Origin: Bacteroidota bacterium | GTDB lineage: Bacteria; Bacteroidota; Bacteroidia; Chitinophagales; Chitinophagaceae | Direction of reading: 5' to 3' | Length of the DNA: 64,000 nucleotides | NCBI GenBank assembly: GCA_023386045.1 | Contig: JAEWKK010000004.1 | Coordinates: 62,001 to 126,000, forward strand | Shown: piece after piece, positions 26,212 to 33,984 of the stretch | Numbering within the stretch: the first letter of the stretch is position 1 | How the letters are laid out: the number at the start of each line of letters is the position of its first letter | The notes under the pieces: model-generated | Seen by the model: the letters and a program-made list of their open reading frames with translations, nothing else | What the model was told of the DNA's origin: nothing | Database searches by the model: none | Program-made: the position numbers and the translations under genes

Positions 26212-27717
26212 TTACTTCACAAACTTTCCAATAACTGGAAGTTTTTGCAGTTCTTTTTTTTCAACGAGTCCAATAAACCAGGTAAAAATGCCCAGAAGAA
26301 TTGTGGCAGTAGCAATACTGAACCATATTTCATGATAAAGCATCAGCAGTCCACGGTGTAAGAGATAGAGCATGGTAACGATGAGTAGATAAGCAATAAG
26401 CTTTTTAACCGGGTAAGGAACAGGATAGTATTTCTGTCCAAAAACATAACTGATCACCATCATGAATAGATAACAGAAAAAAGTTGCCAGGGCAGCTCCC
26501 AGGTAATGAAGTTGCGGGATCAGCACTATGTTCAACAAGACAGTGATCACTGCACCTGAAATGGTAATGATGGCGCCAAACATATTTTTGTTGGTCAGTT
26601 TGTACCAGATGCTCAGGTTATAATATATGCCCAGGAAGATATTTCCCATGGCAAGAATGGGCACAATGTAAATTCCCTCACCCCATGCTTTGGATTTGAG
26701 TGTGATCACCCATTCCAGCACATCACGATAGAGACCAATAAATAAAAACATAAAGCAGCAGGCGATCACAAAAAACTTCATCACCCTTGCATAGGTTTTT
26801 GGTGCGCTTTCTTCTTTGGAACGGTTGAAGAAAAATGGTTCAGCTGCCATCCGGAAAGCCTGGATCATCACCGTTACCAAAACAGCCAGGCGGTAAAGAT
26901 TTCCAAATACTCCCAGCTCTTTGTCTGCTTCAGCAGGTGAAACATCCACTACATGGCGGTACACCAGCCTGCTCAGCATATCATTGATCATTCCACCCAA
27001 CCCAACTATGATAAGAGGGTAACTGTAGTGCATGACCTTCTTCCAGAGCGCTGAATTAAAGGAGAACCTGATATCTTTTAGTTCTTTCCATAAAAGAAGG
27101 AAAGTAAAAATGCTGCCGCAAAGATTTCCCAGCAGGTAATAGCTAATGGGATCTTTCGGGTTATAAATGATGCGTACAAAGCTGTTGGGATTTTTTTCGG
27201 CGTAAGAAGGCAGGATGCCAAGAAAAAGAATCACAACAAAAATATTCATCAGAATCCCTGATACTCTTACAAAAGCATATTTACGTGGACGGCCTTCCTG
27301 TCTTAACCTTGCAAAAGGAAGGGTGGCCAGCGTATCAAAAAAAATGATCCAGCACATCCACGCAACATATTGCGGGTGCTTTTCAAGTCCGGCTGCATCT
27401 GCTATATCACCCCTGAAAAACCAGAGAGCAGCCGTGAACAGGAAGGTTGAAAAGAAAAGTGAAACAGAAAGTGTATTGTATAACCGTTGCCGGTCTTCCT
27501 CATTTGAAAAACGGAAATAAGCCGTTTCCATTCCATAGGTAAATAATACATTCAGGAAAGGTATGATGGCATAAACCTGTGTAAGATCTGCAGTTGTGGC
27601 CGGCTGCTTGAAAATAAAAGGAAGCGAAAGGTTCATCAGGTAGCCAAGAAAGCGACTGGCAATTGTAGGAACGCCGTACCAAATTGTCTGACCTGCTAAT
27701 TTTTTAATGCCGCTCAT
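26212..27717 (-). CDS. Polysaccharide (lipid-linked oligosaccharide) flippase
   Basis: A 501-residue multispanning protein with about 14 hydrophobic segments, of the MOP superfamily (Wzx/MurJ-like). It starts with the typical amphipathic MSGIKKLAGQTIWYGVPTIASRFLGYLMN. Arginines and glutamates buried in early helices (YGMETAYFRFSNEE) are family-like. It should flip lipid-linked glycans across the inner membrane for surface polysaccharide or O-antigen. No glycosyltransferase or polymerase genes surround it, so its substrate is unknown; in many Bacteroidota such genes lie alone. The aminotransferase gene follows downstream with a 49-base gap. Confidence 0.87.
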   Translation of the reverse strand: MSGIKKLAGQTIWYGVPTIASRFLGYLMNLSLPFIFKQPATTADLTQVYAIIPFLNVLFTYGMETAYFRFSNEEDRQRLYNTLSVSLFFSTFLFTAALWFFRGDIADAAGLEKHPQYVAWMCWIIFFDTLATLPFARLRQEGRPRKYAFVRVSGILMNIFVVILFLGILPSYAEKNPNSFVRIIYNPKDPISYYLLGNLCGSIFTFLLLWKELKDIRFSFNSALWKKVMHYSYPLIIVGLGGMINDMLSRLVYRHVVDVSPAEADKELGVFGNLYRLAVLVTVMIQAFRMAAEPFFFNRSKEESAPKTYARVMKFFVIACCFMFLFIGLYRDVLEWVITLKSKAWGEGIYIVPILAMGNIFLGIYYNLSIWYKLTNKNMFGAIITISGAVITVLLNIVLIPQLHYLGAALATFFCYLFMMVISYVFGQKYYPVPYPVKKLIAYLLIVTMLYLLHRGLLMLYHEIWFSIATATILLGIFTWFIGLVEKKELQKLPVIGKFVK

Positions 27718-27844
27718 TGAGGAACTGAAAGAATTATCGTACGAATTAAGCTAAAAATAAACACGAATTAAGCGAAATAGATTTATTAAAGGAAGATTTC
27801 ACTTTAATATAGAGGTGCAACTGCTCTGATTCACCCGCACTATT

Positions 27845-28882
27845 CTATTCTCTGAACCTTGGATTGTTCAAAAAAGAGGAATCAGATAGCGTTCGTAAAA
27901 AAGCTACCAGTTGATCTTCTTCTGTATTGGTGAGATTGATACCATTAACCAGCAAAGGATCAAGTGTGGGACTTTGATTGATGCCAAAGCGGTAGTGCTG
28001 GATCATATGACGTGGAAGACTTAAACGGCCATCGTGCGTATAATAAGAAGTGAATTCAACATTGCGGAGACTGGGTACCCTGAATTTTAAAGAATCGCTT
28101 GCAAGTCCGGTGATCCTCATACGACCATGGTCATTGAGGTGATCATCCACTTCAATTCCAACATTGCGGAAACTAAAATCAGTAAATAATGGTTCTTTAT
28201 GGCAGCTGGCACATTTGTCTTTGAAAATTGTATAGCCCTGTTGTTCTGCAGCACTAAAGCTTTGTTCTCCACGCACTACCTTATCATATTTTGAATTGAG
28301 GGAGACAAGACTGATCACAAATTGCTTCAGCGCATTCAGGATGCGGGCGCTATTAACTTTTTCATCACCAAAGGCTGCTCTGAATTTTTCTTTGTATTGA
28401 GGATCACCATTGATCTCTTCACTGATGGAAACAAGATGATCTGCCAATTCTCCGGGATGCATGATGTGTTTTTCGAATAATCGGGCAAGATCATTTTCTC
28501 CTCCATCCCAGTTGAAATAGGGATACCAGGCAAGATTAAAAAGTGCAGGTGCATTTCTTAATGTATGTGAATCATTATAGCCATGGCTGCGGTCATGTTC
28601 AAATGTGGTAAAAGCAGCAACAGGCTGATGGCATGAAGCACAGGAAAACTGTCCATTGCGTGAGAGCCTGCCATCATAAAAAAGTTTTCTTCCTAGCAAA
28701 AAACCTGGTTCAGTTACAGGATTCTGCTCGAAATCGTATTCGAAAGGTGGGAAGCCGGATGGATTATGAAAGGTGATGACTGAAGGAGCTTTGTCATCAT
28801 TCGCTTTTTTACAACTGTCCAGCAAAAACGATAAAAAGAGTACTGTAATGCAAAGGGTGGTTATGACAAGCCAATGTTTCAC
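27845..28882 (-). CDS. Di-haem cytochrome c peroxidase family protein
   Basis: A 345-residue periplasmic protein of the bacterial cytochrome c peroxidase/MauG family. The N-terminus reads as a lipoprotein signal (FLSFLLDSC at about 16-24). Two haem c attachment motifs are visible, CASCH at 81-85 and CASCH near 224, the latter in KDKCASCHKEP. TLRNAPALFNLAWYPYFNWDGG and FRVPSLRNVEFTSYYTHDGR are conserved surroundings. It would reduce hydrogen peroxide using cytochrome c electrons, or carry out MauG-like oxidation. No partner gene lies nearby. The CASCHKEPLFTD stretch matches members found in Bacteroidota. Confidence 0.88.
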   Translation of the reverse strand: MKHWLVITTLCITVLFLSFLLDSCKKANDDKAPSVITFHNPSGFPPFEYDFEQNPVTEPGFLLGRKLFYDGRLSRNGQFSCASCHQPVAAFTTFEHDRSHGYNDSHTLRNAPALFNLAWYPYFNWDGGENDLARLFEKHIMHPGELADHLVSISEEINGDPQYKEKFRAAFGDEKVNSARILNALKQFVISLVSLNSKYDKVVRGEQSFSAAEQQGYTIFKDKCASCHKEPLFTDFSFRNVGIEVDDHLNDHGRMRITGLASDSLKFRVPSLRNVEFTSYYTHDGRLSLPRHMIQHYRFGINQSPTLDPLLVNGINLTNTEEDQLVAFLRTLSDSSFLNNPRFRE

Positions 28883-28931
28883 TGCAAATATTTCCAGCTA
28901 AATCTATGAAAAAATAGGAGTGGCAAAACTG

Positions 28932-29333
28932 TTAAAAATCACCTGGTCTGAATTTTCTCCGGCCTTCTTTACGCTCCGAGATTTTTTTCTTGCCTTCCAA
29001 CCTGATCTCTTTTGCTTTTTTGGATGGTCGCGTAGCTATCCTTGCTTTCTTCTTATGCAAGGCTTTTGTCACAAGTTCATTGATCTTGCTGATGGCCTCT
29101 TCTTTATTGGCCAGTTGCGTACGATGAGTTTGCGCTTTTACAAAAACTTCACCTTCGGAGTTGATCCTGTTGGATAATTTTTCCAGAACCAGGGCTTTTT
29201 GTTCATTACCAAGCAGCTGGCTGCTTTCAACATTAAAATAGGCGATCACCGCCGTTTCCACCTTGTTTACATTTTGTCCGCCTTTGCCACCACTGCGGGT
29301 GGTTTGTAACCTGATCTCTGAAGAAACATCCAT
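28932..29333 (-). CDS. arfB: Alternative ribosome-rescue factor ArfB (release-factor-like)
   Basis: A 133-residue class I release-factor-like peptidyl-tRNA hydrolase that rescues stalled ribosomes. The catalytic GGQ motif is at residues 18-20 (RSGGKGGQNVNKVET). The C-terminal tail is strongly basic (KKKARIATRPSKKAKEIRLEGKKK and KEGRRKFRPGD), as needed to occupy the empty mRNA channel. The protein has no codon-recognition domain, as expected. Its ATG lies six bases after a perfect TACTTTTG promoter element, so the transcript may be leaderless. Divergent from dtd. Confidence 0.92.
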   Translation of the reverse strand: MDVSSEIRLQTTRSGGKGGQNVNKVETAVIAYFNVESSQLLGNEQKALVLEKLSNRINSEGEVFVKAQTHRTQLANKEEAISKINELVTKALHKKKARIATRPSKKAKEIRLEGKKKISERKEGRRKFRPGDF

Positions 29334-29338
29334 GATTT

Positions 29339-29346
29339 CAAAAGTA
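29339..29346 (-). promoter_or_regulatory. -7 promoter element abutting the arfB start
   Basis: Reads TACTTTTG on the minus strand, an exact match to TAnnTTTG, with its last base six positions before the arfB ATG. Together with the mirror-image element at 29362-29369 it makes a 10-base inverted repeat with an 11-base spacer. Transcription would start almost at the start codon. Confidence 0.5.
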
Positions 29347-29361
29347 AAATTTTCCCTGCTT

Positions 29362-29369
29362 TACTTTTG
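29362..29369 (+). promoter_or_regulatory. -7 promoter element abutting the dtd start
   Basis: Reads TACTTTTG, an exact match to TAnnTTTG, ending five bases before the dtd ATG at 29374. It is the mirror image of the arfB element, so the 40-base gap holds two back-to-back promoters. A leaderless transcript is implied. Confidence 0.5.
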
Positions 29370-29373
29370 ATGA

Positions 29374-29826
29374 ATGAGGGTAGTAATTCAAAGAGCTTCT
29401 TTTGCCAGCGTAAAAGTTGACGATAATATAACTGGATCAATTGGTGAAGGTCTGCTTGTTCTTCTTGGAATTGAAGACGCAGACCAGGAAGAAGACATCC
29501 TGTGGTTGAGCAATAAGATCGTGAATCTGCGCATCTTTCCGGATGATGAAGGTGTGATGAACAGATCACTTATTGAAACAAAGGGAGATCTATTGCTGGT
29601 TAGCCAGTTTACCCTTCATGCATCAACCAAAAAAGGAAACAGGCCCAGTTATATCAAAGCAAGTAAACCTGAATTTGCAATACCAGTATATGAAAAAATG
29701 TGCAGCCAGTTGGAGCTGTTGTTGGGTAAACCCATTGAAAGAGGCATCTTTGGCGCTGATATGAAGGTTGAACTGTTGAACGACGGCCCGGTTACCATCA
29801 TTATAGATTCAAAGAACAGGGAATGA
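29374..29826 (+). CDS. dtd: D-aminoacyl-tRNA deacylase
   Basis: A 150-residue proofreading enzyme that hydrolyses D-amino acids (and glycine) from mischarged tRNAs. It begins with the family start MRVVIQRAS-ASV, which fixes the start codon. It carries VSQFTLHASTKKGNRPSY, with the SQxT active-site motif (SQFTL) near residue 77, and the NDGPVT-like cis-Gly-Pro motif near 137 (LNDGPVTIII). First gene of a three-gene run: its last four bases overlap the truncated haemoglobin start (ATGA). Confidence 0.95.
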   Translation: MRVVIQRASFASVKVDDNITGSIGEGLLVLLGIEDADQEEDILWLSNKIVNLRIFPDDEGVMNRSLIETKGDLLLVSQFTLHASTKKGNRPSYIKASKPEFAIPVYEKMCSQLELLLGKPIERGIFGADMKVELLNDGPVTIIIDSKNRE

Positions 29827-30215
29827 AAAAAGATATTGCCGACAGGAATGATATTGTTGAATTGCTGGACAGGTTTTACAGAGCCGCTTTCAGGGATGAA
29901 ATGATTGGCCATTTTTTTACCGAAGTGGTACCGCTAAACCTGGAAACCCATATTCCCGTGATCGCTGATTTTTGGGAAGCCATCATCTTTAATACACAGG
30001 CTTACCGCAAAAATGTAATGGAGGTGCATCAGCATATTCACCAGCTTTCTTCCATAAAAAAAGAACATCTTGATCGCTGGCTGGAGATCTTCGCTGCTAC
30101 CATTGATGAAACCTATGTGGGCAGAAATGCAGAACTGATGAAACAAAGAGCCAGGTCAATTGCCACACTAATGGATATCAAACTAAACCATCGTTCACCA
30201 AATTCTTTACAATGA
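29823..30215 (+). CDS. Group III truncated haemoglobin
   Basis: A 130-residue globin of the two-over-two helical fold. DIVELLDRFYRAAFRDEMIGHFF (about 10-32) is the B-helix region with the family's conserved Phe-Tyr. FWEAIIFNTQAYRKNVMEVHQHIHQL (50-75) contains the proximal histidine among His69-His73. EHLDRWLEIFAATIDETYVG matches the group III H-helix. These proteins bind oxygen or nitric oxide; Campylobacter Ctb is the best studied. Overlaps of four bases with dtd upstream and the MazG-like gene downstream point to co-translation, but no functional link among the three is obvious. Confidence 0.9.
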   Translation: MKKDIADRNDIVELLDRFYRAAFRDEMIGHFFTEVVPLNLETHIPVIADFWEAIIFNTQAYRKNVMEVHQHIHQLSSIKKEHLDRWLEIFAATIDETYVGRNAELMKQRARSIATLMDIKLNHRSPNSLQ

Positions 30216-30535
30216 CAATTCAGGAAGCCCAGCATCAGGTAGATCAATGGATCAAAACCACCGGCGTCCGTTATTTTAGTGAACTGACGAATATGGCCAT
30301 ACTCACTGAAGAAGTGGGAGAGGTGGCCCGGTTGATGAGCCGTACATATGGCGACCAGTCATTTAAAAAATCAGATGAAGGAAAAGAGCTGGCTGATGAG
30401 CTGGCCGATGTACTTTGGGTATTGATCTGCATAGCCAATCAAACCAATATTGATCTCACCCAGGCTTTTCAAAAGAATATGGAGAAAAAAAATAAACGTG
30501 ATGCCACGCGTCACAGGGATAATGAAAAACTATAG
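30212..30535 (+). CDS. MazG-like nucleotide pyrophosphohydrolase
   Basis: A 107-residue all-alpha NTP pyrophosphohydrolase. The metal-binding motif EExxE is seen in ILTEEVGEVARLM (about 30-42), and the second ExxxD in ELADELADVLWVL (about 60-72). It should hydrolyse nucleoside triphosphates, perhaps non-canonical ones, to monophosphates, a house-cleaning role. Its start overlaps the haemoglobin gene by four bases. It matches the short MazG-like family widespread in Bacteroidota rather than the long E. coli MazG. Confidence 0.9.
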   Translation: MTIQEAQHQVDQWIKTTGVRYFSELTNMAILTEEVGEVARLMSRTYGDQSFKKSDEGKELADELADVLWVLICIANQTNIDLTQAFQKNMEKKNKRDATRHRDNEKL

Positions 30536-30587
30536 CAATTGTTTTAAGTAAATAGGGTTGAAAGGCTGGCGGCTTTTTTGTAAGTGA

Positions 30588-31691
30588 ATGGGAAAAACTG
30601 GTATGAAGAAGTTCTCCCTGAAGCTGGTTTGGCAATCATTAAAAGAAGCATTCAAAGGTTTTTCAGATGATAAGGTGACCAAGCTCAGCGCATCATTATC
30701 TTATTACACTGTCTTTTCTCTTGCGCCACTTCTCCTGGTAGTTATATTTATTGCAGGGATCATTCTTGGTCAGGAAGCAGCTCAGGGTACTATTTTCCGT
30801 CAGCTTAACAATCTTGTTGGCAATGATACTGCAGCACAGGTACAGGAAATTATTAAGAATGCCTCTTTAAGTGGTAAAAGCGGGATTGCGCTTGTGATTG
30901 GGATCATTACTTTATTAATAGGAGCCACCACTGTTTTTGGTGAAATACAGGATTCAATCAATGGTATCTGGGGTTTGAAGCCAAAACCGAAAATGGGCAT
31001 CATGAAATTATTGCAGACCCGTTTACTTTCTTTTGGTCTGATCGCCACGCTGGGTTTTCTTTTACTTGTATCATTAGCGGCAACTACAGTGGTAGAAAGC
31101 ATGGGCAACAGGTTACAGGAATATATGCCCGATGTCACTGTTGTCATTTTCTATATAATCAACCTGGTATTGAACCTTGTAATTACAACTCTTCTCTTTG
31201 CCATCATATTTAAGGTGTTGCCAGATGCTAAAATCAAATGGAAAGATATCTGGCCTGGTGCCATAACAACATCGCTGCTTTTCCTGATCGGCAAATTCCT
31301 GATCTCTTTCTATATCAGTAAGTCAGATCTTGGAACAACCTTTGGTGCGGCGGGATCGCTGGTGATCCTCCTGGTATGGGTTTACTACTCGGCAATGATC
31401 CTTTATTTTGGTGCAGAATTCACACAGGCGTATGCGTTTAATAAAGGTGCAAAGATTGTCCCTGATAAATATGCAGAGTGGGATAAATCTGCAATTGTCA
31501 CAGGAGCTAAACCACATCTCAAAGAACAAATCCCTGCCCCGCAAGTAAAGGCAAGGCCATTGGTTCTTTCACAGCAAGCAGTTTTACCCGTGCAGAAAAA
31601 AAAGAAGCAGTCTTCAGGAATGGGTACACTGCTGATTGGCTTGGTTTTATATCTCTTCAAATCTGGTCACAGGCATCACGTCAATCAATAG
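30588..31691 (+). CDS. YihY/BrkB family membrane protein, copy 1
   Basis: A 367-residue inner membrane protein of the YihY (BrkB, formerly RNase BN) family with about six hydrophobic segments. The N-terminal DDKVTKLSASLSYYTVFSLAPLLLVVI (about 28-54) is the family hallmark, and LLILLVWVYYS-type residues near 265 are conserved (SLVILLVWVYYSAMILYFGAEF). The cytoplasmic C-terminus is long and lysine-rich, ending in RHHVNQ. Function is unresolved; the old RNase claim was withdrawn. Clear paralogue of the next gene, sharing NxVG(N/S)D-AAQ-QEII-ASLSGKS, so this is a tandem duplication. ATG at 30588; a second ATG at 30603 is possible. Confidence 0.88.
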   Translation: MGKTGMKKFSLKLVWQSLKEAFKGFSDDKVTKLSASLSYYTVFSLAPLLLVVIFIAGIILGQEAAQGTIFRQLNNLVGNDTAAQVQEIIKNASLSGKSGIALVIGIITLLIGATTVFGEIQDSINGIWGLKPKPKMGIMKLLQTRLLSFGLIATLGFLLLVSLAATTVVESMGNRLQEYMPDVTVVIFYIINLVLNLVITTLLFAIIFKVLPDAKIKWKDIWPGAITTSLLFLIGKFLISFYISKSDLGTTFGAAGSLVILLVWVYYSAMILYFGAEFTQAYAFNKGAKIVPDKYAEWDKSAIVTGAKPHLKEQIPAPQVKARPLVLSQQAVLPVQKKKKQSSGMGTLLIGLVLYLFKSGHRHHVNQ

Positions 31692-31706
31692 CTGCATATA
31701 ATTTTT

Positions 31707-31714
31707 TAGTTTTG
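31707..31714 (+). promoter_or_regulatory. -7 promoter element before the second YihY gene
   Basis: TAGTTTTG, an exact TAnnTTTG match, lies 17 bases before the ATG at 31731 and just after the first YihY stop. It suggests that the second copy can be transcribed on its own. Confidence 0.4.
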
Positions 31715-31730
31715 GAAAACAACTGGTTGC

Positions 31731-32717
31731 ATGCATAAAAAGCTGACGCGAAAAGGAATCTGGAATATCATTAAAGAATCCATTCATGGCTTTATAGATC
31801 ACAGGGTGATCAAGCTCAGTGGTTCGCTGGCTTATTTCACAGTTTTTTCAATTGGACCCATGCTGCTCGTAGCCATTTTTTTTGCGGATATATTTTATGG
31901 CCGCCAGGCAATTGAAGGAACTATTTACCACCAGATAAAAGGTTTTGTGGGTTCTGATGCTGCAGCACAAATACAGGAGATCATCAGAAGTGCATCACTT
32001 AGCGGCAAAAGCACTTTTACTGCTGTCATTGGTTTTATTGCATTGATCATAGGTGCCACAACTGTTTTTGCTGAAATACAGGATTCCATTAATTATATCT
32101 GGAACCTGAAAACCAAACCTGAGAAAGGTTTGATGAAAATGGTCATCAACAGGCTGCTATCTTTTTCAATCGTCATTAGTCTTGGCTTTCTCTCATTGGT
32201 CTCACTGCTGGTTAATGGATTGCTGGAAGCACTTGGAGGCAAAATGGAAGAACTGTTTCCGCAGGTAGCTGTTGCACTGATCTATGCCATCAACCTGCTG
32301 GTAACTTTCCTGATCATTACACTGCTCTTCGCCATCATTTTTAAGGTACTTCCTGATGCAAGGATCAAATGGAAGGATGTGGGTATCGGTGCTGTTGTGA
32401 CCACAGTGCTTTTCATGCTAGGTAAGTTCGGTATCACCTTTTATATAGGTAAAAGCAATATAAGTACCGCATATGGTACCGCAGGTTCACTGGTAATACT
32501 ACTGATCTGGGTTTATTATTCATCTATCATTTTGTATTACGGGGCAGAATTTACCAAAGCTTATGCAGCGGAATTTGGCAGCCGCATTTACCCAAGCCAG
32601 TATGCTGTTTGGATCAAGCATGTTGACATTGAAGAAGACAAGGGTACGCTCAAGCAACAGGAACATGAGAAAAAAGTAGAGAACCATCAAAGTGGTGGTG
32701 ATATAAAAGTAAGTTGA
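31731..32717 (+). CDS. YihY/BrkB family membrane protein, copy 2
   Basis: A 328-residue paralogue of the preceding gene with the same membrane layout. The hallmark is DHRVIKLSGSLAYFTVFSIGPMLLVAI (about 23-49), and SLVILLIWVYYSSIILYYGAEFTKAYA lies near 262. The region around GSDAAAQIQEIIRSASLSGKS is nearly the same as in copy 1, while the C-terminal tail is different and shorter. A tandem duplication is the simplest origin. Substrate or role unknown. It converges on the PepSY gene with only two bases between stop codons. Confidence 0.88.
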   Translation: MHKKLTRKGIWNIIKESIHGFIDHRVIKLSGSLAYFTVFSIGPMLLVAIFFADIFYGRQAIEGTIYHQIKGFVGSDAAAQIQEIIRSASLSGKSTFTAVIGFIALIIGATTVFAEIQDSINYIWNLKTKPEKGLMKMVINRLLSFSIVISLGFLSLVSLLVNGLLEALGGKMEELFPQVAVALIYAINLLVTFLIITLLFAIIFKVLPDARIKWKDVGIGAVVTTVLFMLGKFGITFYIGKSNISTAYGTAGSLVILLIWVYYSSIILYYGAEFTKAYAAEFGSRIYPSQYAVWIKHVDIEEDKGTLKQQEHEKKVENHQSGGDIKVS

Positions 32718-32719
32718 GA

Positions 32720-33919
32720 TCAGTCTACATACGCTTCAACACCTACATCCGCAATTTTGCTTTTGGGATATTTTCTTTTTTTTCTGACACGGTTGATCCA
32801 CATGATCACTCCCGTAATTGGAAAGCTTACACCAAAAAGACAAACAATAAATGCGATCACTTTGGTAGGTGTACCCCAGATACTTCCTGTGTGTACCGGT
32901 TTAAATGTTGATCTCACTCTTGCACCAAGGCTTCTTTGAGCGAAGTCTGTACTTCCAGCAACCTTACCTGTATACTGGTCGATGTAAATGGCATCGGTTG
33001 CGTTTTCATGTAAGGCATCTTTGCCAAGCACAGATACTGTATAAGCTTCAGAAGAATCTTTGGGAAGCTGTAAATTATACCAGACACCATTTCCTTTTAT
33101 GGATTTACCCATCAACAATGCCTGCTCCATGGTGATGCGATCAGCATCACTTGAATAAACAGATTTTGGTGCTGCAATGGGTTTCATGGTTGATCCTGTG
33201 ACCTTATAGATTCCTTTATTGAACCATTCAAATGACCAGGCCAGTCCTGTAAATGCTATGATAAACAAAAACAATGCGCTGTAAAAACCAAATACGAGGT
33301 GAAGGTCATGGTTGATGCGTTTCCAGCCGCTGTTCCATTTGATCCTAAGTCTTTGCTGTAAGATCTTTCTTGTTTTGGGCCACCATAATACAATACCGCT
33401 GATCAGTATGAATAAAAAGATGAGTGTTGATATGCCTACAATGTATTTGCCGATACTTCCTTCTCCACCCATCAACCATCGATGCAAGGCAAACACTGAA
33501 TAAAACCAGGTTTCGCGGTAACTGTATTTATCAAGGATTTGTCCCGTATATGGATTGATGAAAATGGTATAAGATGGCTGGCGTTGCGGAGCACTCTTTT
33601 TTTCAATAACAGGAACATCGGATTTCTTTTTATTCTGTTGGGATGAAATGGCAATGTTGATTTCTGCTGACCTTTCAGCATCCTCATACAATTTGATTCC
33701 ATTGACCTTTGCACCAGGAAAGCTGTCTTTCACCAGTTTTGCCATTGAATCCGCAGAAAGTTTTTTCTCGCCTGCTTCAACAAAATATCGCTCTTTATTC
33801 AACGACATCTGGAGGTCTTTCTCAAAAACAAGAATGGCCCCCGTAAGGCAGGCGATAAGTATGACCAGTCCGGCTCCAAGACTTAGATACAAATGAATAC
33901 GGCGGAAAAATATTTTCAT
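32720..33919 (-). CDS. PepSY-domain membrane protein (iron-uptake associated)
   Basis: A 399-residue protein of the PepSY_TM group. Helices lie at about 11-32, 160-180, 210-230 and 355-375. The large periplasmic stretches contain PepSY-like segments (ADSMAKLVKDSFPGAKVNGIKLY and YTIFINPYTGQILDKYSYRETW). ALHRWLMGG and KRINHDLHLVFGFYSALFLFIIAFTGL hold histidines that fit haem-binding helices. Such proteins commonly neighbour TonB-dependent siderophore receptors and are thought to reduce ferric siderophores; that fits here, since the receptor lies 65 bases upstream on the same strand. A hairpin with a T-rich tail separates the two, so it may be expressed at a lower level. Confidence 0.85.
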   Translation of the reverse strand: MKIFFRRIHLYLSLGAGLVILIACLTGAILVFEKDLQMSLNKERYFVEAGEKKLSADSMAKLVKDSFPGAKVNGIKLYEDAERSAEINIAISSQQNKKKSDVPVIEKKSAPQRQPSYTIFINPYTGQILDKYSYRETWFYSVFALHRWLMGGEGSIGKYIVGISTLIFLFILISGIVLWWPKTRKILQQRLRIKWNSGWKRINHDLHLVFGFYSALFLFIIAFTGLAWSFEWFNKGIYKVTGSTMKPIAAPKSVYSSDADRITMEQALLMGKSIKGNGVWYNLQLPKDSSEAYTVSVLGKDALHENATDAIYIDQYTGKVAGSTDFAQRSLGARVRSTFKPVHTGSIWGTPTKVIAFIVCLFGVSFPITGVIMWINRVRKKRKYPKSKIADVGVEAYVD

Positions 33920-33932
33920 ATCGGTGATGATA

Positions 33933-33968
33933 ACAAAAAGAAAGAGGCAAACATTATAGTTTGCCTCT
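33933..33968 (-). terminator. Intrinsic terminator between TonB receptor and PepSY gene
   Basis: A perfect 10-base stem (AGAGGCAAAC at 33943-33952 with GTTTGCCTCT at 33959-33968) and a six-base ATTATA loop. On the minus strand it is followed by TTTCTTTTTG. It lies just past the receptor stop and before the PepSY start, so it may end or attenuate the transcript. Confidence 0.75.
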
Positions 33969-33984
33969 ACGATGAATAGGATGA

